The notes below the pieces were generated by a model, which ran no database searches, was not told the origin of the DNA, and saw only the letters and a program-made list of their open reading frames with translations. The position numbers were made by a program, and so were the translations under genes. A stretch of 64,000 nucleotides of DNA from Fulvimarina sp039652615 (GTDB taxonomy: Bacteria; Pseudomonadota; Alphaproteobacteria; Rhizobiales; Rhizobiaceae). The stretch covers positions 1 through 64,000 of the forward strand of contig NZ_JBDJAC010000006.1 in the NCBI RefSeq assembly GCF_039652615.1, written 5' to 3'. Of the stretch, positions 54,987-63,538 are shown piece by piece (the first letter of the stretch is position 1; each line of letters starts with the position of its first letter).

Positions 54987-56657
54987 TCAGTTCACGGTCG
55001 ATAGCTGCGCCTCCGCCGGCATCCGGCCGGGAATGGCGTCGACGAGTTCGCGCGTGTAGGCCGAGCGCGGATCGAGGAAGATTTGCGAGGGCGGTCCCTG
55101 TTCGACGATCCGACCCTTCTGCATCACGGCGATCTCGTCGCAGATCTGGCTGGCGACGCGCAGATCGTGGGTGATGAAGATCATCGAGACGCCGGTCTCG
55201 CGCTGGATCTGATCCAGAAGTTCGAGGATCTGCGCCTGGATCGACACGTCGAGCGCCGACACCGCCTCGTCGGCGACGAGAAGCTTTGGCTTGAACATCA
55301 AGGCCCGCGCGATGCCGATGCGCTGGCGCTGGCCGCCGGAGAACTCGTGCGGATAGCGCTCGAAGGCACCGGCATCGAGGCCCACATGGGACAGAAGCGC
55401 CTGCGCCTCCTTGCGCGCCTCGCCATAGGCCATGCCATGGGCGACGGGGCCGACCGTGAGGATGCGCCCGATCGTCGAGCGCGGGTTGAGCGAGGCGAAC
55501 GGATCCTGGAAGATCATCTGGATCTTCGGGCGGATCGGGCGGAATTCGGCGTCCGAAAGCGGCGCGATGTCGCGGCCCTCGAACAGGATGCGCCCGCTAT
55601 TGCCGTCCTGAAGCTTGACCAGAAGGCGGCCGAGGGAGGACTTGCCCGAACCGCTCTCGCCGACGATGCCGAGCGTGCGGCCCGGTGCGATCTCGAAGGA
55701 GACGTCCTGCACCGCCTTGACGAGGTGCTCTCCGCCGAACAGGGCGCTGCCAATACGGTAGGTCTTGCCAAGCCCCTCGACGCGGATGATCGGCTCCGCC
55801 GTCGCATGTGGCGCCATTGCACGGTTCTCGCCGGTCAGCGCCGGAACGGCGGCGATCAGACGCTTGGTGTAGGGATGGGAGGGGGTCTTGAGCACCGTTT
55901 TGGCGCTCCCCGTCTCGACGATGCGGCCCTTTTCCATCACCACGACGCTGTCGGCGATCTCGGCCACGACGCCGAAATCGTGGGTTATGAACATGACGCT
56001 CATGCCCTTGCGGCGCTGGATGTCGCGGATCAGGTGCAGGATCTGCGCCTGGGTCGTCACGTCGAGCGCCGTCGTCGGCTCGTCGGCGATCAGGATCTTG
56101 GGCTCCAGCGCGAGCGCCATCGCGATCATGACGCGCTGGCGCTGTCCGCCTGACAGGCGAAACGGATACTGGTGATACATGAGCTGGGGATCGGGGAGGT
56201 TTACTTCCGTCAGGAGCTCGATGACCCTCGCCCGCTGCCATTCGCGCGTGCCCACCCCGTGAGCCGTGAGCACTTCGGTGATCTGCTCGCCCACTGTCAT
56301 CAGTGGATTGAGTGCCGAGAGCGGGTCTTGGAAGATCATCGAGACCACACGGCCGCGCAGATTGCGCAAGGTGGCGGGTGCGGCGCCGACCATCTCGCCC
56401 CCCTCCGTGCCGCTGAGATAAATTGCACCGGCCGAGACGCGGATCGAGGATGGCAGGAGACCCATGATCGTGTTGGCGGTGACCGACTTGCCCGACCCGG
56501 ATTCGCCGACGATGCACAGGATCTGTCCGTCCTGAAGATCGAAGGAAATGTCCTCCACGGCGTGACGCCGTTCCATGTCCTTGGGCAGGTCGATTGTGAG
56601 ACCGCGAACCGAAAGCGCCGGCTCTCTTGCCTTGTCCGTCTGGTATTGCGGCGTCAT
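54987..56657 (-). CDS. fused dipeptide-type ABC ATPase (DppD-DppF fusion)
   Basis: A 556-residue protein with two complete ATPase domains. Domain 1 has Walker A GESGSGKSVTANT, the signature LSGGQRQRVMIAMAL and Walker B ILIADEP. Domain 2 (from about residue 290) has Walker A GESGSGKSSLGR, the signature FSGGQRQRIGIARAL and Walker B LLVADEA. Such fusions replace separate DppD and DppF subunits. It is first gene of the minus-strand transporter operon, with the binding protein following. Confidence 0.93.
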   Translation of the reverse strand: MTPQYQTDKAREPALSVRGLTIDLPKDMERRHAVEDISFDLQDGQILCIVGESGSGKSVTANTIMGLLPSSIRVSAGAIYLSGTEGGEMVGAAPATLRNLRGRVVSMIFQDPLSALNPLMTVGEQITEVLTAHGVGTREWQRARVIELLTEVNLPDPQLMYHQYPFRLSGGQRQRVMIAMALALEPKILIADEPTTALDVTTQAQILHLIRDIQRRKGMSVMFITHDFGVVAEIADSVVVMEKGRIVETGSAKTVLKTPSHPYTKRLIAAVPALTGENRAMAPHATAEPIIRVEGLGKTYRIGSALFGGEHLVKAVQDVSFEIAPGRTLGIVGESGSGKSSLGRLLVKLQDGNSGRILFEGRDIAPLSDAEFRPIRPKIQMIFQDPFASLNPRSTIGRILTVGPVAHGMAYGEARKEAQALLSHVGLDAGAFERYPHEFSGGQRQRIGIARALMFKPKLLVADEAVSALDVSIQAQILELLDQIQRETGVSMIFITHDLRVASQICDEIAVMQKGRIVEQGPPSQIFLDPRSAYTRELVDAIPGRMPAEAQLSTVN

Positions 56658-57082
56658 GGTTTGCGCGTCCTCTCAGTGCAGTCTAATAAATCATCACAAT
56701 GGTGAGGCAGATGATGCAAAATCGGGCAGGCTATGCTAGTTTTCGGGTCGGAGCTGACTTGTCGTCGATCGGGAATTCCTTTGGGACCGTCATCATTTCG
56801 ACATGAGTGTTGCGCGTTTGGCGCCACCGATCGCGCTGAATAGTGCGGAGCGTGCAGCAGAAGCTTCTGCATGCCGTGGCCAAATCGGCATTTTCCACTG
56901 GTCGGCCAGAGTGCTTTCGCAAGTCCCGCCAGACCAGTCTGAGCGGAGCTGCTTCGAGGAAGCGACGGGCGTGAAGCACGCATAGAGGCGGCTGAAAGCG
57001 CTTTCTGCCTCAAGAGCGATCACCGTGCCCAGAGCGGGCCGGCATGGCGCGCGGTTCCCTGCCCCTGCCCCTTGCCCCTGCC
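56658..57082. promoter_or_regulatory. 425-bp regulatory gap with a LacI-like palindrome
   Basis: There is no gene. GAAAGCGCTTTC at 56994-57005 is a perfect 12-bp palindrome of the LacI-operator type, similar in its core to the operators at 4600-4634. A minus-strand TTGCAT with a 17-bp spacer and a weak -10 near 56700-56725 is a possible promoter for the ABC ATPase gene. Neither assignment is certain. Confidence 0.4.
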
Positions 57083-58411
57083 TCATGGCGCGAGCCGCGC
57101 CAAGGCGATACCGAGCGCGTCCAGAAACCGGTCCGCATGCGCGGCCTCGCAGACCAGCGGCGGGCGAACCTTCAGCGTATCCTCATTGGCGCCGCACGTG
57201 CTGATCAGGACGCCGTCGTCGCGCATCAGATTGACCAGATCGAGCGCCATCGCCCGGCGCTGGCTGGGCGACATTGCGTCCCGCCCGATGTCGATGCCGA
57301 AGAACAGACCGGCATGGCGCACCGCGCGGATGACGTCCGACTGGCCGGCAAGGACATCGAGGCCGGATGCGAGGCGCTCGCCCATGACACGGGCATTCTC
57401 CATGATCCCGTCGCGCTGAAGAATGGTGAGCACGGCGTCGGCCGTCGCGATGCCGACGGTATTGCCGGCAAAGGTGTTCGAATAGCGCGCCGTCGCGCCG
57501 AACCGGTCCATATGCGCCCGGCGTCCGACCACGGCGCCGATCGGATAGCCGTTGCCCATCGGCTTTCCGAGCGTTGCGAGATCCGGCACCACATCGTGGC
57601 GCTCGAAGCCCCACATGTGGGTGCCGGTGCGCCCAAAGCCTGGCTGGACTTCATCGGCGATGAAGAGCCCGCCCGCCTCGCGCACGGCCTCGACCGCGCC
57701 GGCGATGAAGCCGGGCGGGTCCAGCCAGACGCCATCGCTGGAAAAGATGCTGTCGATCAGAAGCGCCGCGACGCCGATGCCCCGCCGGTCGAGGTCGCGA
57801 ATGGCGGCCCGGACCTCGGCCTCGAAGAAGGCGGCGGCGTCCCGCTCCGGGATCCCCGCCGGGCCCGGCAGCTCGACCATGCGCACCGAGGGACTGAGCT
57901 TCACCGCATCGCCGAGATTGGGCGACACCGCCGCGGCGGCCGCGCTCGTGCCGTGATAGGCATAGGAGGAGACGATCACCCCGTCCGCGCCGCTCACCAG
58001 CCGGGCAATGCGCAGCGCGAGATCGTTCGACTCGCTGCCCGTGCAGGTGAAGACAACCCGGTCGAGCGCGCTCGGGAAGGTGGCGATGAGGCGCTCGGCA
58101 TAATCGACGAGGCGCGGTTCGAGATAGCGCGTATTGGCGCTGAGCCGCCCGGCCTGCTCGGCCATGGCAGCGGTGACCTCCGGGTGGCAGTGACCAAGGG
58201 AGGGAACGTTGTTGTAGAAGTCGAGAGTGGCTTTGCCATCGGGGTCGTAGAGCCACATGCCTTCGCCGCGCACGAAATGGACGGGGCGTCGATATTGCAA
58301 GCGGTAGGAGGAACCGAGCACGTGATCGCGGCGAGCGATCAGATCCGCCTCTCGCTTTGGCAGGCTGGCCTCGCCGGGCCTGTAGCGATTGGGCATGAGG
58401 TCTTCGGCCAT
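57083..58411 (-). CDS. class III PLP enzyme of the ETNPPL/PHYKPL phospho-lyase type
   Basis: A 442-residue PLP enzyme annotated by family as an aminotransferase. It reads more like human ethanolamine-phosphate and phosphohydroxylysine phospho-lyases: TLDFYNNVPSLGHCHPEVTA, ANTRYLEPRLVDYAERLIAT, FIADEVQPGFGRTGTHMWGF, the PLP Lys283 in LGKPMGNGYPIGAVV and LKVRPPLVC near the end. Such enzymes eliminate ammonia and phosphate from an O-phosphorylated amino alcohol and leave an aldehyde. It lies next to a HYKK-like kinase gene, which would make that substrate. The start at 58411 is chosen; the frame runs on to 58525, overlapping the kinase 3' end. The comparison is from memory of the human sequences. 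Confidence 0.85.
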   Translation of the reverse strand: MAEDLMPNRYRPGEASLPKREADLIARRDHVLGSSYRLQYRRPVHFVRGEGMWLYDPDGKATLDFYNNVPSLGHCHPEVTAAMAEQAGRLSANTRYLEPRLVDYAERLIATFPSALDRVVFTCTGSESNDLALRIARLVSGADGVIVSSYAYHGTSAAAAAVSPNLGDAVKLSPSVRMVELPGPAGIPERDAAAFFEAEVRAAIRDLDRRGIGVAALLIDSIFSSDGVWLDPPGFIAGAVEAVREAGGLFIADEVQPGFGRTGTHMWGFERHDVVPDLATLGKPMGNGYPIGAVVGRRAHMDRFGATARYSNTFAGNTVGIATADAVLTILQRDGIMENARVMGERLASGLDVLAGQSDVIRAVRHAGLFFGIDIGRDAMSPSQRRAMALDLVNLMRDDGVLISTCGANEDTLKVRPPLVCEAAHADRFLDALGIALARLAP

Positions 58412-58505
58412 GGCGGATTTACCCTGTTCGATGGGGAGGAAAAGAGCCTGCGCGGGCGCCTTGTGACGCGCCATCCAGCGGGCGGGCGAAGTCGCGCTCC
58501 GGGCA

Positions 58506-59516
58506 TCATCGCGAGCTTGCGGCAAGAGCTGCGTGAACGGCCGACTCCCCTTCGCCCGGGCTCAGCCTGTCGAGAATGGCGAGACCGGTCTCGGCGCGGG
58601 CGACATTCTTCATGATGTAGGCGGTCTCGCCGGGAAAGAGGCTCGCTCGCCAGTGATTGATCAGGATCAGCGCGCTCTGGCGGGCCTTCATCAGCCCGAC
58701 CAGGAGCGTGGTTTCCAGCTTGGAAAGCGGCAGGATGGAGCCATAACCCGCGATCAGATGCTCCGCGCCGCCGAGCGGACTGGCGGGGTTGGCGACCTGA
58801 TGGCTCGCCGCGATGGCAAGGTCCTGGATTCTCGGTCCGAAGCCGCCATCGCCGAAATCGATGAAGGCGACTCTCTCCCCTGCCGTGAGCGTGTTGAAGG
58901 GGCTTGGATCATTGTGGGTGACCTGCCACGGAACGTCGCCGAGAGCCGGTTCGACGCGGCGGCGATAGTCCCTCATCGCCCGAGCGACGGCCTGCCTCAC
59001 GCCTCCCTCCGGCAGATGGCGCTCCAGTTCGATCAGGCGGGGCCAGCAGCCGATATGCCACAGGACCGGACGGCGGGCGCCCGGCAGATCATCATGAACC
59101 GCCAGCGCGCGATCCAGATGGGCGAGCGCCCGGCCGCAGCGATCAAGAAGGTCGGACGACCAGGCTTCACGGTGAAGAGGCACGCCCTCAACAAGGGTCT
59201 GCAGATAGCCAGAAACGCCGGCGTCCTCGAACATCGCGGCGCCATCGAGGGTCCGCAGGATCGTCGGCGCAACGAAGCCCTTTGAACCTTCGAGAGCGAT
59301 GAGCGCGGCGGACTGGAAGCGGAAGCTCTCGACCGCCGGTTTCTCACTGGCGGTCTTGAGGATCAGCCGCTCGCCGGTGGACAGCCGAATTTTGGCCGTC
59401 TGCTCGACCTCCGAGGAGAGGATTTCGATCTCTCCCGACAGGCCGTAATGGCGCCCGAGGAGCGCCCCCAGCGCATCGATCTCGAGGATGCCGGGCGATG
59501 TGGCAAGGGCGCTCAT
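58506..59516 (-). CDS. aminoglycoside-phosphotransferase-fold small-molecule kinase (HYKK-like)
   Basis: A 336-residue kinase of the APH/choline-kinase fold. The nucleotide-binding N-lobe contains the lysine segment ERLILKTA. The Brenner catalytic motif is HNDPSPFNTL with His201, and the metal-binding motif is AFIDFGDGGFGPRIQDLAIA. The FGD form with the following glycine-rich stretch is like 5-hydroxylysine kinase. The start at 59516 is chosen, because the frame upstream to 59759 overlaps the HAD gene without homology. Next to a phospho-lyase-type PLP enzyme it probably phosphorylates a hydroxyl on an amine or amino acid. Homoserine or choline-like substrates remain possible. Confidence 0.85.
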   Translation of the reverse strand: MSALATSPGILEIDALGALLGRHYGLSGEIEILSSEVEQTAKIRLSTGERLILKTASEKPAVESFRFQSAALIALEGSKGFVAPTILRTLDGAAMFEDAGVSGYLQTLVEGVPLHREAWSSDLLDRCGRALAHLDRALAVHDDLPGARRPVLWHIGCWPRLIELERHLPEGGVRQAVARAMRDYRRRVEPALGDVPWQVTHNDPSPFNTLTAGERVAFIDFGDGGFGPRIQDLAIAASHQVANPASPLGGAEHLIAGYGSILPLSKLETTLLVGLMKARQSALILINHWRASLFPGETAYIMKNVARAETGLAILDRLSPGEGESAVHAALAASSR

Positions 59517-59665
59517 GGCGGCTTCGACATGAGATTCGCCGAAAGACGAGAGGCCGATCGGCCTCCCGGACTTTCCATAGCAGCCGGCCTGGTTTTCGAC
59601 ACGCAAGAAGCGGCTCCCTATCGGCGCGTGGAACGCGGCGGCCGAACGATCTTGTGCCGCCGGTC

Positions 59666-60334
59666 TCAGAGACCGACGACGCCCGGCAGATGCCGGATGT
59701 CGGGGATCTCGGTATAGCCGTAATAGGGATTGGCCGGCTCGTGGCCGCGATTGACCCACACCTTGTTCTTGATGCCGAGATCATGGGCGGACATCAGATC
59801 GTAGCGGAAGGAGGAGGAGACGTGAAGGATATCCTCCGGGCCGCAGTTCAGCATATCGAACATATATTCGAAGGCCTTGAAGTGCGGCTTGTAGGCGCCC
59901 GCCTGCTCGGCCGTGTAGACGGCGTGGAACGGCGCGCCGAGCTTGGCCACATTGTCGTGGATCTGCGCGTCCATCGAATTGGTAAGCGTGACGAGCGGGA
60001 TTTCCTTGGCGACCTTGGCAAGACCCTCCGGTACGTCGGGATGGGGCCCCCAGCTCGGGACGCGCTCATAGATGTTTTGCGCGTTCTCGGGTTTGAAGGC
60101 GACGCCATTGCGCTTGCAGGTCCGCTCGAGCGCGTTGTGAACCACGTCCGCATAGGGCTGCCAGTCCTTCATCACCTCATCGAGCCGATAGGCGGAGAAA
60201 TCGGCGATGAAGGCCTGCATCTGCGGCTCGGTGAGCTCGCTGCCATATAGATCGCGCGCCGCTTCCGCCATCTGGAAATGGATCAGAGTGCCGTGGCAGT
60301 CGAAGGTGATGTATTTCGGGCGGAAACCGGTCAT
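59666..60334 (-). CDS. haloacid dehalogenase type II-like HAD hydrolase
   Basis: A 222-residue HAD-superfamily protein. The nucleophile Asp12 lies in ITFDCHGTL; the second Asp of phosphatase-type HADs is replaced by His, as in L-2-haloacid dehalogenases, where a Tyr is usual. Motif II is LVTLTNS, Lys appears in GAYKPHFKAFEYM, and the late acidic motif is SSSFRYDLMSAHDLG. It may be a dehalogenase or a hydrolase acting on a small acid. It is first gene of the HAD-kinase-phospho-lyase set. Family naming alone does not prove a halogenated substrate. Confidence 0.85.
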   Translation of the reverse strand: MTGFRPKYITFDCHGTLIHFQMAEAARDLYGSELTEPQMQAFIADFSAYRLDEVMKDWQPYADVVHNALERTCKRNGVAFKPENAQNIYERVPSWGPHPDVPEGLAKVAKEIPLVTLTNSMDAQIHDNVAKLGAPFHAVYTAEQAGAYKPHFKAFEYMFDMLNCGPEDILHVSSSFRYDLMSAHDLGIKNKVWVNRGHEPANPYYGYTEIPDIRHLPGVVGL

Positions 60335-60566
60335 GCGGGAGGACCCTTTTCGTCGGCCTTGAAGCCTGTTGAAGCGATGCGACGACCGTAGGACCGAACG
60401 GACCGGACGGATGACCGATTTCGGCGATCTTCGAGCAGGAAATGCCGTTTAACGAGGAAATTTCGGCAGAATGGCCCGAACGCTCGATTGGACGGGACTT
60501 ATACGGTCTCGGACTGATTCAGTTGGGCTCCGTATCAAAGCCCGCGCGGCGCTTGAGCGGCTTTGA

Positions 60567-60604
60567 AAATCCGTATCGCGACGCGATCAGACGGATTTCT
60601 TTTT
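60567..60604. terminator. intrinsic terminator between Lrp and HAD genes
   Basis: AAATCCGT (60567-60574) pairs with ACGGATTT (60591-60598), followed by CTTTTT. A second small pairing (CGCG with CGCG) is inside. The stem is AT-closed with a T-run on the plus strand and an A-run on the other side; it lies 60 bp past the Lrp-gene stop on the minus strand. The rest of 60335-60666 shows nothing else. Confidence 0.6.
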
Positions 60605-60666
60605 AACGGAGCGCATCCGGCCCTTGCCCAGGGAGGGCCACAGGACCTGGCACGACCTCAGCTCCG

Positions 60667-61143
60667 TCAGAGCGGGAACAGCGTCCTGAGGGGCAGATGG
60701 GCGCGCACGATCGGCGACTTCAGAACGACGAAGCTGAAATATTTGTCGATGCCGATATCCAGGCTCGACAGGCGTTCCATGATCTCCTGATATTCGCTGA
60801 TCCCCGCGGCGACAACTTTGAGAAGATAGTCGTAGCCACCCGAGACGAGATGGCACTCGACCACTTCTTCCACCTTGTCGACGGCGGCCAGAAATCGGGC
60901 GAAATCGATCTGCTGATGGTTCTTCAGCGTGACCTCGGTGAAGACGGTGAGGGTCGCGCCCAGTTTGGCGACATTGATCTGCGCCGAGTAGCCGGAAATA
61001 TAGCCCTCCGCCTGCAGCTTCTTCACGCGCATGAGGCAGGGACTGGCCGAGAGATTGACCAGTTTGGCAAGTTCGACATTGGTGACGCGACCGTTCTTCT
61101 GCAATTCGTGCAGAATCTTGATGTCGATACGGTCAAGTTTCAT
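60667..61143 (-). CDS. Lrp/AsnC-family transcriptional regulator
   Basis: A 158-residue Lrp-type regulator. The HTH is at the N-terminus (LDRIDIKILHELQKNGRVTN, then ELAKLVNLSASPCLMRVKKL). The RAM ligand domain follows (VEECHLVSGGYDYLLKVVA-like: VVECHLVSGGYDYLLKVV). The start at 61143 begins at the usual MKLDRIDIKIL; the frame to 61197 has no homology. Lrp proteins usually sense amino acids, so it is a good candidate regulator of the amine/amino-acid island to its left. No palindromic site could be assigned. Confidence 0.9.
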   Translation of the reverse strand: MKLDRIDIKILHELQKNGRVTNVELAKLVNLSASPCLMRVKKLQAEGYISGYSAQINVAKLGATLTVFTEVTLKNHQQIDFARFLAAVDKVEEVVECHLVSGGYDYLLKVVAAGISEYQEIMERLSSLDIGIDKYFSFVVLKSPIVRAHLPLRTLFPL

Positions 61144-61266
61144 GGATGCAATCCGAGCCTTCAATCGGAATGGCGACCGCTCGGCGGACTTCGTCACAGG
61201 CTAGCACATCGACCATTGCTGTCGAATGCATCTACCGGGCTCTTGCTGGAGAAAACAGTGAAAAAA

Positions 61267-62158
61267 TGGCCCTGTCGCAAACCTTTCCGCTTAACCGTCT
61301 TCTGATGGTGTTCATTGATTTTCGCGCTCTAATCGATGGAGAGCCTCGCCATGATCCTGAACACGATCGCCGAGAAGCTGAAGCGGGCGTCGAAGGACGA
61401 CTTCAAGGGGCGGCAGTTCGAGGCTTGGCTGATCGTTCAGGCGGTGACCTGGTACCTGCGCTATCCGCTGAGCGACCGGGATCTGGAGGAAATGTTCGCC
61501 GAGCGGGGCTTCGCGGTCGACCACTCCACGATCAATCGCTGGATCCTGACCTACGCGCCGTTGATCGGAAAGCGGCTGCGCCGGTTCCGTAAGCCCCATT
61601 GCAGCTCGATCCGGATCGACGAAACCTGTGTGAAGATCCGCGGCCAGTGGCGCTATCTGTATCGGGCCATCGACAAGCACGGGAACGCGGTTGATTTCCT
61701 GTTGACCGCGAAACGTGATGCCGACGCCGCCAAGCGTTTCTTTCGCAAGATTGTGAAGGACGAACCACTTCTGTAGCCGAAGACAATCGGTACCGATGGC
61801 GCCGGCACATTCCCCGGCGCGATCCGGTCTGCCGTCGAGGATCGGCTCCTGACGCCGGATCCGGTTCACCACATCACGAAACATCTCCAGCAAGGCATCG
61901 AGAGCGACCATTTCCGGGTGAAGAAGGCCATGCCGAGGATCGGCGGCTTTCGCTCGTACAACACGGCCCGGCGAACCATCAAGGGGTTCGAGGCGATGCT
62001 TTGGCTGCGAAAAGGCTTTGGCTTCACCGGCGAGTGGACCGATCACAGCCAGAACGATCTCGTCGCGCAGATCTTCGGGCTACAAAAAGTTTATGAAGTT
62101 TGAAGATTTCGGACCGAACGGGGCTTTTGCGGCCGAAGCCCAAAGTTGCGACAGGCCC
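61267..62158 (+). mobile_element. IS6-family element (right copy, inactive)
   Basis: About 892 bp. The left end is GGCCCTGTCGCAAA and the right end, read inwards, is GGGCCTGTCGCAAC: 14-bp terminal repeats with two mismatches. Flanks TGAAAAAT (61259-61266) and GATCAATC (62159-62166) differ, so no 8-bp target duplication is seen, consistent with rearrangement after insertion. Same orientation as the deleted copy at 36093-36567. Confidence 0.8.
61351..62103 (+). pseudogene. IS6-family transposase interrupted by an amber codon
   Basis: A reading frame of 250 codons closed by one in-frame TAG at 61774-61776. Before it are the N-terminal part and the first catalytic Asp region (AVDHSTINRWILTYAPLIGK, then SIRIDETCVKIRGQW, RAIDKHGNAVDFLL). 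After it are GTDGAGTFPGAI and SDHFRVKKAM, the remaining catalytic region. Upstream and downstream parts are in the same frame, so a single substitution created the stop. It is a pseudogene unless an amber suppressor exists. Confidence 0.88.
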
Positions 62159-62287
62159 GATCAATCCAGGCTTCGTACCCCTCGCTCCGGCGAGATGGAA
62201 GAATAGAAAGAAATTTCAGGAATTTAACTGTGGTTTTACTTGTGAGCGTTTTGATGTCACACAAACGTGATAGCGAAGAGGCCCAGC

Positions 62288-63538
62288 ATGGACATGATTT
62301 CCGATGTTCCGATCCGCGTCGGGCTGGTGGACGACGATCCGCTTTTCCTGGAACAGGCGACCAATCTCATCGACCTGCGACCGGATATGGTAGGAACGCG
62401 CCTCCAGAACGCGGCCGAACTCGAACGCGCGATCAGGGCCGGCTCTCTCGATTGCGTCGTGATCGACTACAATCTCGGCGGCGACAACGGTCTCAATCTT
62501 CATCTCGCCCTGACCAAGGAGCACGCCAACGTTCCGCCGGTCATCCTGATTTCGGGTGCCGGTTGCGAAAAGACGGTGGTCAAGGCCTTCCGCAGCGGCT
62601 TCGCCGATTACGTCTCCAAGCGTCAGTTCAGCATCGACGAATTGTGCGGCAGCATCCGCCGCGTAGTGACCAAGGCGCGGGCGAACGCCTTGGCTGTAAA
62701 GCAAAGCGCGTCGGCTGCCCCTGCCCAGGATGTCGACGAGCTGACGGGTCTTTTCCATCGCGCCTTCATGGACAATCGCCTGCGCGAGCTCCTCGCCGAT
62801 CGCCGCCGCCGCCAGTTCGCTGTGATGGGCATCCGCATCGCCCAATTCGAGGAGATCAGGGCCGAGATCGGCCATGTGCGCGCTGAACGTGTCGCCCACG
62901 AATTCGCCTGCACCTTGAAGCGCGTCGCCCGGTCGACGGATCTCGTCGGTCACTGGGACGGGCAGGACTTCATGGTGCTGCTCGACGCGATGCCGACGCC
63001 GGACAGCATCGCGCTTGCCGTCCAGCGGCTGGAAAACGCTCTCTGCCTCAGTTCGCGTTTCGACGGCATTCTCGTCGAAGCGCGACCCGAGATTCGCGTT
63101 CTCACCTATCCGGCCGAGGCGGCCACGCGCGAGGCGCTTTTGGAAGGCATCTTCCCCGAAAAGCGGATCAAAGAGGACGATCGATCCTTGGAGGATGATG
63201 GGCGGGACGAAACGCCTGCGGATGGGGCGTCCTGGCGCGTCGGTGCGGCCGGTCGCCGGCCCGCCCCGATCGTCAGGAGCACGGAGGAGCGCCGCCGGGA
63301 ACGTCGCAGGCGCATCATGAAGCGCGGCCAGATCGTCCACGGAACCCACCATCTGACCATCATGTGCAATGTGCGCGACCAGTCGGGGTCGGGCGCTCGG
63401 CTGCGTCTCGACAGCTGGGTGGCCGTGCCCTCGACGCTCGAATTGCGGCTCCTCGGGTCCGATTTCCGCAAACCTGCGGTTCTCCGCTGGCAGAAGGGTC
63501 TCGAGATCGGCATCGAATTCACGGAGACGCTGGGATGA
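62288..63538 (+). CDS. REC - degenerate GGDEF - PilZ three-domain signalling protein
   Basis: A 416-residue cytoplasmic protein. The receiver domain (about 8-125) has the acidic VDDDP cluster and Asp60 in VIDYNLGG. A GGDEF-like domain (about 150-290) has the active-site loop as GHWDGQDFMVLL instead of GGDEF, so diguanylate cyclase activity is probably lost. The C-terminal PilZ domain has an Arg-rich RRRERRRRI followed by NVRDQSGSGARL, fitting the RxxxR and DxSxxG c-di-GMP-binding motifs. It is ATGA-coupled to an Hpt protein. It probably ties phosphorelay signalling to c-di-GMP output. The start at 62288 follows a weak ribosome-binding site. Confidence 0.85.
   Translation: MDMISDVPIRVGLVDDDPLFLEQATNLIDLRPDMVGTRLQNAAELERAIRAGSLDCVVIDYNLGGDNGLNLHLALTKEHANVPPVILISGAGCEKTVVKAFRSGFADYVSKRQFSIDELCGSIRRVVTKARANALAVKQSASAAPAQDVDELTGLFHRAFMDNRLRELLADRRRRQFAVMGIRIAQFEEIRAEIGHVRAERVAHEFACTLKRVARSTDLVGHWDGQDFMVLLDAMPTPDSIALAVQRLENALCLSSRFDGILVEARPEIRVLTYPAEAATREALLEGIFPEKRIKEDDRSLEDDGRDETPADGASWRVGAAGRRPAPIVRSTEERRRERRRRIMKRGQIVHGTHHLTIMCNVRDQSGSGARLRLDSWVAVPSTLELRLLGSDFRKPAVLRWQKGLEIGIEFTETLG

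Noticed and set aside
57044..58615. A 523-codon plus-strand open frame opposite the phospho-lyase gene
   Set aside because: It is a shadow of the PLP-enzyme gene with no recognisable domain, and the opposite strand encodes conserved catalytic residues.
36567..60334. An ectoine-utilisation (eut/doe) cluster
   Set aside because: An OCD-family fragment, transaminase, ALDH, Lrp and deacylase superficially fit, but ectoine hydrolase, a EutB-type enzyme and a EutC-like N-terminus are not present.
36093..62158. A simple composite transposon with 8-bp target duplications
   Set aside because: The outer flanks GCAAAAGA (36085-36092) and GATCAATC (62159-62166) differ, and the left flank is itself IS sequence. 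The bracket may be historical, but a clean composite insertion is not supported.
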